From Halomonas lysinitropha (GTDB taxonomy: Bacteria > Pseudomonadota > Gammaproteobacteria > Pseudomonadales > Halomonadaceae), in assembly GCF_902500215.1 (NCBI RefSeq), contig NZ_CABVOU010000039.1, positions 434,001 through 498,000 of the forward strand: a stretch of DNA of 64,000 nucleotides. Reading direction: 5' to 3'. The first letter of the stretch is position 1; each line of letters opens with the position of its first letter. Positions 1-8,699 of the stretch are shown here, one piece after another. Under the pieces are notes generated by a model. That model saw only the letters and a list, made by a program, of their open reading frames with translations, had not been told where the DNA came from and ran no database searches. Made by a program: the position numbers and the translations under genes.

Positions 1-1056
1 GTGATACTGCTACCCGACCTGCATGACGAAGCGCAGGCGCTGCAGGTGGCCGAGCGGCTGCTGCCGATCATCGCCCGGCCCTATCGGATCGGTGAGCATG
101 AGCTTTCGCTGTCGTGCAGTATCGGTATCGCCGTCAGCAGCCCCGCGGTCTCCCAGGCCATCGAGCTTATCCAGCAGGCTGACATGGCCATGTACCGGGC
201 CAAGCAGCAAGGGTGCAATGCCTACCAGTGGTTCACGCCCGAGATCACCCACCGGCTGGGGGATCGCGTCGCGTTGCGCAACGAGCTCCAGGAGGCGATC
301 GATACCGAGGCCTTCGAGCTCCACTATCAGCCGTTGATCGATCGCCACGGACGGGTGGCGAGCGTCGAGGCGCTGCTGCGCTGGTCCAACCCCGTGCGCG
401 GCGATGTCTCTCCCGCCCAGTTCATTCCCCTGGCCGAGGAGACCGGCCTGATCATTCCCATCAGCGAGTGGGTGCTTTCCAGAGCCTGCCAGGACCTGCG
501 CATGCTCGACCAGGCAGGACACGGCATCCTCAATGTCGCGGTCAATCTTTCGCCGCTGCAGTTCCACCGTTCGAGCTTTCTCGGCAACCTGCGCCAGACC
601 CTGGCGGTGACCGGGCTGCCGGCGCCGAAACTGTCACTGGAACTGACCGAGGGCGTGCTGATGAACGATACCGAAAGTGCCATCGACATCTTGCATGCCC
701 TCAGGGGCATGGGCGTGGGGGTGGCCATCGATGACTTCGGTACCGGTTTTTCCAGTCTCAGCTATCTCAAGAATCTGCCCGTCGATACGGTGAAGATCGA
801 CCGCAGCTTCGTCAGCGAAGTGACACGCAGTGCGGAAGATGACGCCATCATCCAGGGCATCATCTCCATGGCGCATCACCTCGGGCTCAAGGTGGTCGCC
901 GAGGGTATCGAGCACGAAGCGCAGTACCGCCTGCTGATGAGCCATGGCTGTGACCTCTTTCAGGGCTTCCATCTGGCGCGCCCCATGCCCCTGGAGCGCC
1001 TCATCGAATTCATCGGCGCGTCACGCGCACTCGACAGCATCGGGCCGCGAGAATGA
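1..1056 (+). CDS. GGDEF-EAL cyclic-di-GMP signalling protein, C-terminal part
   Basis: This is the 3' part of a gene that begins before the window, so the start seen here is not real. The first ~75 residues match the end of a GGDEF domain (ADMAMYRAKQQG at about 60-71). From about residue 90 to the end there is an EAL phosphodiesterase domain. The metal and catalytic landmarks are present: EALLRW (123-128), ELTE (214-217), DDFGTG (244-249), the lysine of VKID (265) and VAEGIE (299-304). The EAL half should therefore hydrolyse cyclic di-GMP. Whether the GGDEF half is active cannot be judged, because its signature motif lies outside the window. Confidence 0.9.
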   Translation: MILLPDLHDEAQALQVAERLLPIIARPYRIGEHELSLSCSIGIAVSSPAVSQAIELIQQADMAMYRAKQQGCNAYQWFTPEITHRLGDRVALRNELQEAIDTEAFELHYQPLIDRHGRVASVEALLRWSNPVRGDVSPAQFIPLAEETGLIIPISEWVLSRACQDLRMLDQAGHGILNVAVNLSPLQFHRSSFLGNLRQTLAVTGLPAPKLSLELTEGVLMNDTESAIDILHALRGMGVGVAIDDFGTGFSSLSYLKNLPVDTVKIDRSFVSEVTRSAEDDAIIQGIISMAHHLGLKVVAEGIEHEAQYRLLMSHGCDLFQGFHLARPMPLERLIEFIGASRALDSIGPRE

Positions 1057-1090
1057 TCCACTGCCGTCCGGCCGGGGAGTGGCGTGCCGG

Positions 1091-1849
1091 TCACAGCTGC
1101 CGACGCCAGCGACTTTCGATGGTCTCCAGCTCCGCCGGCCCGTAGAGCGCCCGGGCGCGACCGCTGTAATGAGCCCAGAGCTGGTCCCCCGCATCGTAGT
1201 GCCACCATTCGCTCGGCAAGTTGGTAAAGCCCTGTTCGCACATGGCGTGATAGAGGCGACGTCGGTTGTCACGCGCCTGTCGCTGCCGAGCATCCGGGCG
1301 AGAGCTGGCTTCCAGCGCGGCGGTGTGGGATCCCGGCACGGCCTCGTCGAACAGGGTGCCCATGTCCAGCGGCAGCCCGTCGGCATCGCTCAGGGTCACA
1401 TCCACGGCACCGCCGGTGAGGTGAGGGCTAGGGGAACTCGGCTCCCGGCTGGGCACGGAGACAAATTCCCGCGTCCGCTCCAGTAGCGCCTCCTCGTCGA
1501 GGGCAGGGTGGTGCGTCCGGATGGCCTCCTGCAGGGTATCGAAGAGGTACTGCTGCACGCGCCAGGGCCGCCAGCCGTCGAGGACAATCAGCCCATATTC
1601 CGCTGGCAGGGCACGTGCCACCTTCAGTAGCCGCCGGTAGACCCCTTCACGGACATAGCATTCGTTGATGGCGCCGGGAATATCCTCCTTGGCATAGACC
1701 GGGAAGATCTTGATCGGTGACGGCGCCAGGCTCAGCGGGACCAGCGGCTCGTCACTTCCCGTGATGGGGATGCGGCTCACCACCGGCCAGTCGGGATCGG
1801 GGTAACGGTCGATGGGCGATGACGGGGAGGGGTTCACGACGGTCTCCAT
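1091..1849 (-). CDS. VanX/DdpX-type D-alanyl-D-alanine dipeptidase (peptidase M15D)
   Basis: A protein of 252 residues when started at the ATG. A TTG four codons upstream would overlap the end of the TRAP permease gene. The M15D zinc-peptidase signatures are present: DGWRPW (arginine near residue 94), SPHLTGGAVDV (zinc ligands H143 and D150) and SEWWHYD (catalytic E214, zinc ligand H217). The family hydrolyses D-Ala-D-Ala or similar dipeptides. No signal peptide is seen, so it is probably cytoplasmic. It is the last gene of the lysR/dctPQM locus. This suggests it processes a dipeptide or D-amino-acid compound brought in by the transporter rather than giving vancomycin resistance, since no vanH or vanA partner is nearby. 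Confidence 0.82.
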   Translation of the reverse strand: METVVNPSPSSPIDRYPDPDWPVVSRIPITGSDEPLVPLSLAPSPIKIFPVYAKEDIPGAINECYVREGVYRRLLKVARALPAEYGLIVLDGWRPWRVQQYLFDTLQEAIRTHHPALDEEALLERTREFVSVPSREPSSPSPHLTGGAVDVTLSDADGLPLDMGTLFDEAVPGSHTAALEASSRPDARQRQARDNRRRLYHAMCEQGFTNLPSEWWHYDAGDQLWAHYSGRARALYGPAELETIESRWRRQL

Positions 1850-1853
1850 GGGG

Positions 1854-3131
1854 TCAGCCAAGCTGGGTTGGTAGCCAGAGGGTCAGGGAAGGGAACAGGA
1901 TGAGCAGGATCAGTACCAGGATCGCCGTCACCACGAACGGCCAGATGGTACGAAACAGCGAGGTGATCTCGAGCCGACTTACCGCGGCCGCGACGAAGAC
2001 ACAGGCGCCCATCGGCGGGGTGATCAGGGCAATCGTGATGTTCAAGGTGATGATGATGCCCAGATGCACCGGGTCGATGCCCGCCATCATGGCCACGGGG
2101 GAGAAGATCGGCGTCAGCAGCATCAGGGCCGAGACCTCCTCCATGAACATGCCGGTGACGAAGGTGATCAAGCTCAGCAGCAGCAGGATCAGCACCGGCT
2201 GCTCGATGTAGGGAGCCAGCAGCGCCACGAACTCGTTGGGCACCTGGGCATAGGAGAGCAGCCAGCTGATGGTGGCCGAGGCGGCCATGATCAGGAAGAT
2301 CGCCGAGGTCAGGCGCGTGGTATCGACCATGGCCTTCCAGAAGTCGGCGATGCGCAAGTTGCCTTGGGCCAGGCCGCAAAGTGCCACGTACAGCGCCGTC
2401 AGTGCGCCGGATTCGGTAGGTGTAACAAAGCCCATGACGATACCCGAGACAATGATGAACGGTGCCACCAGCGCGGGCAGGGCGCCCAGGGCCGTCACGG
2501 CCAGCTCCCGTCGTGAAGGGAGACCGCCACGTTTTTCGAGTCCCTTGTGCCAGGCATACCAGGCATTCATGGCCATGAACGCAAGACCCAGCACCAAGCC
2601 CGGGATCACCCCGGCAAGAAACAGGTCACCGACCGAGGTGTTGGTCAGCGAGGCGTAGAGGATCATGAAGATGCTGGGCGGGATGATCGGCCCGATCAGC
2701 GAGCTCCCGGCCGTCAGGCCCGCGGCAAAGGCGGTGGAGTAGCCTTCCTTGCGCATGGGCGGCACGAGCAGCGAGCCCAGCGCCGAGGTGTCGGCCACCG
2801 CTGAGCCATTCACCCCGGCGAAGAAGATGCTGGATACCACGTTGACATGGCCCATGCCGCCGCGCAGGTGTCCGACTAGCAGCTTGGCGAAGGCCATGAG
2901 CCGATCCGTCAGTCGCGTCACGTTCATCAGGTTGCCGGCCAGGATGAACAGCGGAATGGCCATCAGCGAGAAGGCATTGATACCGCCGAAGAACTGCTGG
3001 GGCATCATGCGCGGGATCATGGCGGGATCCACGAACATGAAGCCCACCACCGCCGTGGCGAGCAGCGAGATAAACAGCGGCAACCCCAGCAGCACGTGCA
3101 CGAGGAAGACAACCAGCATGGTCAAGGTCAT
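1854..3131 (-). CDS. dctM: TRAP transporter large permease (DctM family)
   Basis: A 425-residue, highly hydrophobic protein of standard DctM length with about 12 membrane segments. The start is the ATG that overlaps the small-permease stop codon by 4 bases; frame upstream of it is not hydrophobic and is a shadow of dctQ. It begins MTLTMLVVFLVHVLLGLPLF and contains family-typical stretches such as PLFILAGNLMN and GSLIGPIIPPS. It forms the sodium-driven ion channel part of a tripartite periplasmic-binding-protein-dependent importer in the inner membrane, together with the DctQ and DctP genes upstream. Confidence 0.93.
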   Translation of the reverse strand: MTLTMLVVFLVHVLLGLPLFISLLATAVVGFMFVDPAMIPRMMPQQFFGGINAFSLMAIPLFILAGNLMNVTRLTDRLMAFAKLLVGHLRGGMGHVNVVSSIFFAGVNGSAVADTSALGSLLVPPMRKEGYSTAFAAGLTAGSSLIGPIIPPSIFMILYASLTNTSVGDLFLAGVIPGLVLGLAFMAMNAWYAWHKGLEKRGGLPSRRELAVTALGALPALVAPFIIVSGIVMGFVTPTESGALTALYVALCGLAQGNLRIADFWKAMVDTTRLTSAIFLIMAASATISWLLSYAQVPNEFVALLAPYIEQPVLILLLLSLITFVTGMFMEEVSALMLLTPIFSPVAMMAGIDPVHLGIIITLNITIALITPPMGACVFVAAAVSRLEITSLFRTIWPFVVTAILVLILLILFPSLTLWLPTQLG

Positions 3132-3619
3132 GCGGGGTCCTCCGTTAGCGTCTTGAGGGGTGCCGGACCATGCCACAGGGCATGCCAGGCCAGCAGCGCG
3201 AAGCCGACCGGCACCGACAGCATGGGAATGGTCCTGCTGATTCCCAGGCCCTGGCTGGTGAACATCGAGACGGACATGGCGTAGCGATAACTGATGATGG
3301 CGGCGCCAACGGCAATGCCCAGCGTGAGGAGCCACTGGTAGAGGTTGAGGAGGCGGCACAGCGGCGCTGGCAGCAGGCGCTCGATCAGCGCGACGCGCAT
3401 GTGGCCACCCTCCACCCAGACAGCACCGGCCCCGAGCAGCACGCTGCCGATGATCAGAAAGCGGGCCAGCTCGTCTGTCCAGATGGGCGCCCCTCCGGCC
3501 AGATAGCGCATGAACACGCCGAAGAGGATGATCGCCAGATCGATGAGCAGCAGGCTACCGGCAACAGTTAAGGACACGGACCGGCTGATGGCCAGTATGC
3601 GAGAATTCGATAACGTCAT
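3128..3619 (-). CDS. dctQ: TRAP transporter small permease (DctQ family)
   Basis: A 163-residue membrane protein with four predicted helices, the usual size of DctQ subunits. It contains the family-typical stretch WTDELARFLIIGSVLLGA (conserved W, E and R). It docks to DctM, with which it overlaps by 4 bases, and forms the small membrane subunit of the TRAP importer. It lies downstream of dctP after a 75-base gap that holds a strong hairpin. Confidence 0.9.
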   Translation of the reverse strand: MTLSNSRILAISRSVSLTVAGSLLLIDLAIILFGVFMRYLAGGAPIWTDELARFLIIGSVLLGAGAVWVEGGHMRVALIERLLPAPLCRLLNLYQWLLTLGIAVGAAIISYRYAMSVSMFTSQGLGISRTIPMLSVPVGFALLAWHALWHGPAPLKTLTEDPA

Positions 3620-3640
3620 AGAGGGATGCCATCTGTCATG

Positions 3641-3663
3641 GGGCAGGGGGAGAGCCCCTGCCC
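3641..3663 (-). terminator. Intercistronic hairpin between dctP and dctQ
   Basis: A perfect 9-bp G/C stem (GGGCAGGGG / CCCCTGCCC) with a 5-base loop sits in the 75-base gap between the binding-protein gene and the small permease gene. There is no U-tract, so it is more likely an attenuating or mRNA-stabilising hairpin than a full terminator. Such hairpins commonly keep binding-protein expression higher than permease expression in TRAP and ABC operons. Confidence 0.55.
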
Positions 3664-3694
3664 GAACTGCAGGACGTCTCAGGGACGGTGTGGC

Positions 3695-4729
3695 TTACTC
3701 GGCCAGATGGGTCATCCCCGCATCCTCGAGCGCCATGTCGATGAAGGACGGATCGATGTCCTGCTCGCCGAGCCATTCCAGATAGGCCGGCTGGCCCTGC
3801 TCGCGGAACGCTGCCAGCTCGTCCTCGGACGGCCGGATCACCTCCATGCCCTCTTCCTCGAGGAAGGCGATGCGCTCGTCGACCCGGGACTCGTTGTGCT
3901 CGCGAGCCATCTGGTTGGCTTCCTCGACGGCCTCCATGAAGGCCTGGCGCGTCGCGTCGTCCCAGCCGTCGATCATGGCGCCGTTGCCGATCAGGAACTG
4001 GTCCGAGTACTGGATGTTGGCCAGCGTCAGGTAGTCCTGCACCTCATAGAGACTGCCCATGATGATGTACATCGGCGGGTTCATCTGGCCATCGGCGACG
4101 CCTGTCTTCAGGGCCATGTAGACCTCGGTCCAGGGGATCGGCGTGCCTGATGCCCCGAAGGCTTCATAAAGTGCTACCTGGCTTGGGTCCATGGCGCGAA
4201 AGCGCAGGTCCTCGAAGTCGCTGGGGGAGGAGATGGGTTTCTCGTCGTTGGTGAAGGCCAGGAAACCGCCTTCCTCGACGACGGCCAGCAGCTCCATGCC
4301 GGTACGTTCGTGCAGGGCATCCTCGACGGCCTGCCAGTACTGGCCTTCATCAAAGAAGGTGCGAGCCGATTCGAAATCGTCAAAGAGGAAGGGGATGGCA
4401 CTCACGAAGACTTCCGGTACCAGCGGCGACATGCCGGCGAAGGAGGCGATGTTCAGGTTGGCGCTGTTCATCGTCTGCTCCATGCGCTCCTGTTCCTCCC
4501 CCAGCATGCTGTTGGGGTAGAGCTCGAGCTCGAGTTCGCCGTCGGTCTTCTCCTCGACCAGCTCCTTGAGGTTGGTGGCAAAGACATGCACGGCATTCTT
4601 CTCGGGATCCGGGGCGCCGTTGTAGCTCAGGTTCACGGTCGTGGCGGCATATGCTTGGCTGGCCAGGGTGCCAGCGGCCAGCACGGCGGCAGCGAGGGAG
4701 GAAATGGCAAACGATCGAGTAGGATTCAT
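3695..4729 (-). CDS. dctP: TRAP transporter periplasmic substrate-binding protein (DctP family)
   Basis: A 344-residue binding protein with a Sec signal peptide whose likely cleavage follows ASQAYA near residue 28. The body has DctP-family sequence: NSMLGEEQERMEQ, the FRAMDPSQVALYEAFGA segment with the conserved substrate-carboxylate arginine, and the PIPWTEVYMALKTGVADGQ motif. A GGAG ribosome site lies about 7 bases before the ATG. It captures a carboxylate-type solute in the periplasm and delivers it to DctQM. The substrate is not evident from sequence; the VanX-type peptidase in the same operon hints at peptide or D-amino-acid compounds. Confidence 0.92.
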   Translation of the reverse strand: MNPTRSFAISSLAAAVLAAGTLASQAYAATTVNLSYNGAPDPEKNAVHVFATNLKELVEEKTDGELELELYPNSMLGEEQERMEQTMNSANLNIASFAGMSPLVPEVFVSAIPFLFDDFESARTFFDEGQYWQAVEDALHERTGMELLAVVEEGGFLAFTNDEKPISSPSDFEDLRFRAMDPSQVALYEAFGASGTPIPWTEVYMALKTGVADGQMNPPMYIIMGSLYEVQDYLTLANIQYSDQFLIGNGAMIDGWDDATRQAFMEAVEEANQMAREHNESRVDERIAFLEEEGMEVIRPSEDELAAFREQGQPAYLEWLGEQDIDPSFIDMALEDAGMTHLAE

Positions 4730-4806
4730 GCTTGGACTCCGGACGTTATTGTTGGCGGAACTCCCGGCCTGTCGGCCGGCATACCAGCAGACTAGGCGTT
4801 GTTGTG

Positions 4807-4845
4807 TTGACTAATCAAACCCGATGGTGTTGTTTTTACATCAAC
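4807..4845 (-). promoter_or_regulatory. Candidate LysR-type operator upstream of dctP
   Basis: The short gap between the regulator gene and dctP holds two small dyads, TTGA-N4-TCAA and GTTG-N9-CAAC. LysR-type activators usually bind such T-N11-A style dyads upstream of their target. The assignment rests only on position and dyad symmetry. Confidence 0.3.
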
Positions 4846-5776
4846 GTTCAGCGCTCAGAAGGCGAGGGGCATCGGCATTGAAAAAGCGCATACCGCGGCA
4901 TAGGTGGTCCAGACAGGCATTCGTGGCCACCGTGAGCTCGCGGCCCGCAAGGCTTACGATCTGGGCTCGGGCATCACTGAGCATGTCGTAGGCCATGGGG
5001 AGCACGGCGATATCCCCTTGCTGGACCTCTTCGGCCACGGTCAACTCGGGCATGAAGGTGACTCCGATGCCCGAACGCACGAAATTCTTCAGCACGGCCA
5101 CGGAGTTGGTGTGCAGGCGGGCATGCAGAAAGATGCGTTCCTGATGGGCCACGGCATTGATCATCTGGCGCATGCCGAAGGGATTGTCCATCAGGCCGAT
5201 CGGCCATCGCACCAGGTCCTGCAGGGTGACCGGCCGCGGGACATGGGCCAGTTCATGGACGGAGGGGACGATCAGGTCCAGCGGCTGGCGTGTCTCGACA
5301 TGGCAGGTCAGCTGCGGGTCGACGGGGGGCGCATAGAGGAGGGCGAGCTCGACCTCGCGATCCTTGACCAGTGCCATGGCCTCATTGACACCGGCCATCA
5401 CGACCTCCAGCTCGATTCCCGGGTAGGTGGTCATGAAGGATTGCAGGGGAGCGGAGATCAGGTCGGCGATGAAGCCTTCGCCCACCGCAATCCGGACATG
5501 GCCGCTGTCCAGTCCCTGCAGCGCCGACAGACGTGAGATCACGGCGTCCTCTGCTGCCTGCTGTCGATGGTAATGATCGACGAGCAGGCGCCCCGCCTCG
5601 GTCACCTTGATGCCACCCGTATGGCGTTCCAGCAGCCGAATATCGAGATTTTCCTCGAGATAACGTATCTGCCGACTGATGGCCGAGACATCGATACCGA
5701 GGTAGGTGGCCGCCTTGCGTAGTGAGCCGCGACGAATGACTTCGCTCAGATATGACAGGGCTCTGCTGTTGAGCAT
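4841..5776 (-). CDS. LysR-family transcriptional regulator of the adjacent TRAP operon
   Basis: A 311-residue protein with an N-terminal winged helix-turn-helix (residues ~5-62, including SLRKAATYLGIDVSAISRQI and the linker helix) followed by a LysR effector-binding domain (~90-295). It lies directly upstream of, and in the same direction as, dctPQM and the dipeptidase gene. It therefore probably activates that operon in response to the transported compound. The effector is unknown. Unlike most LysR genes it is not divergent from its presumed target. Confidence 0.88.
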   Translation of the reverse strand: MLNSRALSYLSEVIRRGSLRKAATYLGIDVSAISRQIRYLEENLDIRLLERHTGGIKVTEAGRLLVDHYHRQQAAEDAVISRLSALQGLDSGHVRIAVGEGFIADLISAPLQSFMTTYPGIELEVVMAGVNEAMALVKDREVELALLYAPPVDPQLTCHVETRQPLDLIVPSVHELAHVPRPVTLQDLVRWPIGLMDNPFGMRQMINAVAHQERIFLHARLHTNSVAVLKNFVRSGIGVTFMPELTVAEEVQQGDIAVLPMAYDMLSDARAQIVSLAGRELTVATNACLDHLCRGMRFFNADAPRLLSAER

Positions 5777-5952
5777 CGGCCTTAGCTCCAGGTGTCAGTC
5801 ATGAAGGGGGAGTCGGGAGTCGGCACCCTGAGGATTTCACCATACCCCGGCGCAGCAGACACCGCAGCGTCGCGTGGCTCCCCAGCGTGCCCGAAGCCCC
5901 TGTTTTGGCTACACTGTCGCCCTCAGTCACCGCCGCAACCCGGGATCATCCG

Positions 5953-6807
5953 ATGTCACACTACTACCGCCTGGTGGTTTCCTGTCCCGACCGCCTGGGC
6001 ATCGTCGCCAGGGTCTCCAACTTCATCGCCGGCCACGGCGGCTCGATCACCGAGGCCAGCCAGCACTCCGACCTGGAGGCCGGTCGCTTCTTCATGCGCT
6101 ACGAGATCCTCGCCGACTCCGTGGGCATGCCGCCGGAGGCCTTGCGCGAGGCCTTTGCGCCCATCGCCTCCGAATTCGAGATGACCTGGGCGCTCACCGA
6201 CACCCGCCAGCGGCGTCGCGTGGTGCTGATGGTCTCCCGGGAGACCCACTGCCTGGTGGACCTGCTCTATCGCTGGACGGCAGGGGAACTCGACTGCGAC
6301 ATCGCCGGCGTGATCTCCAACCACGAGGACATGCGCGGCCTGGCGGAGTGGCACGGCATCCCCTACCACCATGTGCCGGTCAAGGCCGACGACAAGCAGG
6401 CCGCCTTCGCCGAGGTGCAGCGGCTGGTCGACGACGCCCGCGCCGACTGCGTGGTGCTGGCGCGCTACATGCAGATCATGCCGCCCGAGCTCTGCCAGCG
6501 TTTCCAGGGGCGGATGATCAACATCCACCACAGCTTCCTGCCCTCCTTCGCCGGCGCCAGGCCCTATCACCAGGCGCACCAGCGCGGCGTCAAGCTGATC
6601 GGCGCCACCTGCCACTACGTCACCGAGGAACTCGATGCCGGGCCGATCATCGAGCAGGATATCCACCGGGTCAGCCACTGCCATACCCCCGACGACCTGG
6701 TGCGCTTCGGGCGCGATGTGGAGAAGGCGGTGCTGGCACGCGGTCTGCGCTGGCACCTGGAGGATCGTGTGCTGATCCACGGCAACAAGACCGTGGTGTT
6801 TGCCTGA
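5953..6807 (+). CDS. purU: Formyltetrahydrofolate deformylase
   Basis: A 284-residue enzyme, the usual size for PurU. An N-terminal ACT domain (MSHYYRLVVSCPDRLGIVAR...) precedes a formyltransferase-like catalytic domain with the IHHSFLPSF and GATCHYVTEELDAGPIIEQD motifs, which contain the catalytic H and D. It hydrolyses 10-formyl-THF to formate and THF, supplying formate to purine synthesis and balancing the one-carbon pool. The ATG fits the ACT-domain start; an in-frame upstream codon would add 22 unrelated residues. The enzyme is cytoplasmic. Confidence 0.95.
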   Translation: MSHYYRLVVSCPDRLGIVARVSNFIAGHGGSITEASQHSDLEAGRFFMRYEILADSVGMPPEALREAFAPIASEFEMTWALTDTRQRRRVVLMVSRETHCLVDLLYRWTAGELDCDIAGVISNHEDMRGLAEWHGIPYHHVPVKADDKQAAFAEVQRLVDDARADCVVLARYMQIMPPELCQRFQGRMINIHHSFLPSFAGARPYHQAHQRGVKLIGATCHYVTEELDAGPIIEQDIHRVSHCHTPDDLVRFGRDVEKAVLARGLRWHLEDRVLIHGNKTVVFA

Positions 6808-6819
6808 CGAGGTGACTGC

Positions 6820-7491
6820 ATGACGATTGCCGAGCCGGTTCTTGCCCCCTGGCTGCTGTGGCTCTGCGGCCTGGTCTCCCTGGCGGTCATCGGCCTGGCA
6901 CTGAGTCGCCGGCCGTGGGCGGCACTGCTCGACGGTCATGCCCTGCAGCATCGCTGGCTGGCCGCCACCGTCATCGTGATGCTGTTCTGGCAGCTGCGGG
7001 CCCAGGCGGTGGACTGGCTGACCCTGCACCTGATGTTCACCGCGCTGCTGACCCTGGTCTTCAAGGCGCCGCTGGCGCTGCTCTCGATCACCGCGATCAA
7101 TATCGCCATGGTGCTGCTGGGGCGCATCGAGTGGCCGCTGCTGGGGGTGAACGTCTTGATCACCGGGGTGGTGCCGGCCCTGGTGATGGGCATCATCTGG
7201 CGGCTGGTCGACCGGCGCCTGCCCGACAACCTGATGGTCTTCCTGTTCGTCTGCGCCTTCTTCGGCTCGGCGCTGGCCACCCTGGCGGCGGGCCTGGCCG
7301 CCGTGGGGCTGATGGCGCTGGGCGCCAGTGACGCCGAAGCGCTGCGCCAGGCGCTGGAGTACGCCCGCTTCCTGCCGCTACTGATGCCCTCCGAGGCCTT
7401 CATCACCGGCATGCTGATGAGCATCCTGTTGGTCTATCACCCCGGCTGGGTCGCCACCTTCAACGATCATCGCTATATCGATACTAAATAA
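6820..7491 (+). CDS. CbiM-like energy-coupling factor permease homologue
   Basis: A 223-residue integral membrane protein with about six hydrophobic segments. It resembles the CbiM/ECF permease family found as stand-alone genes in pseudomonads and halomonads. The tail LLMPSEAFITGMLMSILLVY followed by HPGWVATF is characteristic. It starts 12 bases after purU with a GAGG ribosome site and is probably cotranscribed with it. No ATPase or second permease gene is nearby, so its substrate and mechanism are uncertain; CbiM relatives transport cobalt or nickel. Confidence 0.65.
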   Translation: MTIAEPVLAPWLLWLCGLVSLAVIGLALSRRPWAALLDGHALQHRWLAATVIVMLFWQLRAQAVDWLTLHLMFTALLTLVFKAPLALLSITAINIAMVLLGRIEWPLLGVNVLITGVVPALVMGIIWRLVDRRLPDNLMVFLFVCAFFGSALATLAAGLAAVGLMALGASDAEALRQALEYARFLPLLMPSEAFITGMLMSILLVYHPGWVATFNDHRYIDTK

Positions 7492-7514
7492 CCGGCCGAG
7501 CGCCGAATGGGTCT

Positions 7515-7720
7515 AACCTATCGCCGTGCAAGCACGGCTCCTACAGCAGACTCAGGTCTTCAGTAGGAGCGGTGCTTGCACCGCGAAAGGCTGAGAGCAC
7601 TGAATTGCCGTGCCAGCACGGCTCCTACAACAGGTTCAGGTCATCAGTAGGAGCGATGCTCGCATCGCGAAAGGCTGAGAGCACTGAATCGCCGTGCAAG
7701 TCGAAGCGTCTAACCGACTG
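7515..7720. repeat. REP/BIME array left of the RAYT gene (84-bp period)
   Basis: Alternating inverted REP sequences fill the gap after the CbiM-like gene. One orientation is GTAGGAGCGGTGCTTGCACC and the other is GCCGTGCAAGCACGGCTCC. Units start at 7563 and 7647, exactly 84 bases apart. Each REP has a small stem (CGGTGC/GCACCG or CCGTGC/GCACGG) and a GTAG head, the form known from Pseudomonas-type REPs. No gene is present in this gap. Confidence 0.85.
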
Positions 7721-7737
7721 CTCCCGCATCCACCTCC

Positions 7738-8175
7738 CTACAGCCACGCCGCATTCCAGTATGGGTAGTCCATGATGTTGTCCACCAGGCGCGCCCGAAG
7801 GGGGTTGGCCACGATATAGCGGGCAACCGACTTAAGGTCCTCTTCATGCCTCAGGGCATGGTCATGAAAGCCACGCTGCCACACGGCTTCGCCGATATCG
7901 CGGGCTACCTTGGCCTTGTAGAGCTTTACTGCGGTAGAAATCGAAGACCCCTTTAGCTGAATCAGCCAATGCAGGTGGTCAGGCATCAGCACAAAACTAA
8001 GGGTATCCGCATGCCGTTGTACCGCATCGCAATACAGGTAGCGGCAGGCCAGACATGCCTTGAGCGGGTTACGGAAATGAGGTTGCCGATCATCGGTGAC
8101 GATCGTCAGCAGGTAGCAGTACCCGGGAATGGACTTGCGGCCCTTTCGAAGATCATGGCTGTGGAGTTGGGGCAT
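7738..8175 (-). CDS. REP-associated tyrosine transposase (RAYT, TnpA_REP)
   Basis: A 145-residue protein of the Y1/HUH REP-associated transposase family. It has the HUH motif in VLMPDHLHWLIQL, the WQRGFHDHALR segment, and the YIVANPLRARLV helix that precedes the end. The catalytic tyrosine expected between the HUH motif and the tail may be in LYKAK near residue 85. It lies between two REP arrays with the same 84-bp period, the arrangement expected if this enzyme nicks and mobilises those REPs. It is of normal length and shows no frameshift, so it may be active. Confidence 0.87.
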   Translation of the reverse strand: MPQLHSHDLRKGRKSIPGYCYLLTIVTDDRQPHFRNPLKACLACRYLYCDAVQRHADTLSFVLMPDHLHWLIQLKGSSISTAVKLYKAKVARDIGEAVWQRGFHDHALRHEEDLKSVARYIVANPLRARLVDNIMDYPYWNAAWL

Positions 8176-8248
8176 GCATTTGGATCCCTCCGATTGCCGT
8201 GATTTTCAGTCTAGCGACTTGCACCCCGAACTGCGCAGGCCGGCAGCG

Positions 8249-8698
8249 AATCGCCGTGCAAGCACGGCTCCTACAGCAGGCTCAGGTCATCAGTAGGAGC
8301 GGTGCTTGCACCGCGAAAGGCTGAGAGCATTGAATTGCCGTGCCAGCACGGCTCCTGCACCAGGCTCAGGTCATCAGTAGGAGCGGTGCTTGCACCGCGA
8401 AAGACTGAGAGCACTGAATCGCCGTGCCAGCACGGCTCCTACAGCAGACTCAGGTCATCAGTAGGAGCGGTGCTTGCACCGCGAAAGACTGAGAGCATTG
8501 AATTGCCGTGCCAGCACGGCTCCTGCAGCAGGCTCAGGTCATCAGTAGGAGCGGTGCTTGCACCGCGAAAGTCTGAGAGCATTGAATTGCCGTGCCAGCA
8601 CGGCTCCTGCAGCAGGCTCAGGTCATCAGTAGGAGCGGTGCTTGCACCGCGAAAGGCTGAGAGCACTGAATCGCCGTGCAAGCACGGCTCCCACAAGG
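8249..8698. repeat. Tandem REP/BIME array right of the RAYT gene (five 84-bp units)
   Basis: Units begin at 8293, 8377, 8461, 8545 and 8629, each 84 bases apart, preceded by a half unit. Each unit is a pair of inverted REPs joined by spacers of the CTGAGAGCATTGAATT and CAGGCTCAGGTCATCA type. Because 84 is divisible by three, the array reads as open frames on both strands that encode a repeated peptide; these are not genes. The array runs up to the dinB stop codon. Confidence 0.9.
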
Positions 8699-8699
8699 T

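Noticed and set aside
1091..1849. Vancomycin-resistance cassette
   Set aside because: The VanX-type gene lacks vanH, vanA and vanRS partners, and the host is Gram-negative. The catabolic TRAP context explains it better.
8249..8698. Regular repeats and spacers resembling a CRISPR array
   Set aside because: The whole 84-bp unit repeats, spacers included, the repeats are inverted REP pairs, and no cas gene is present. It is a BIME array.
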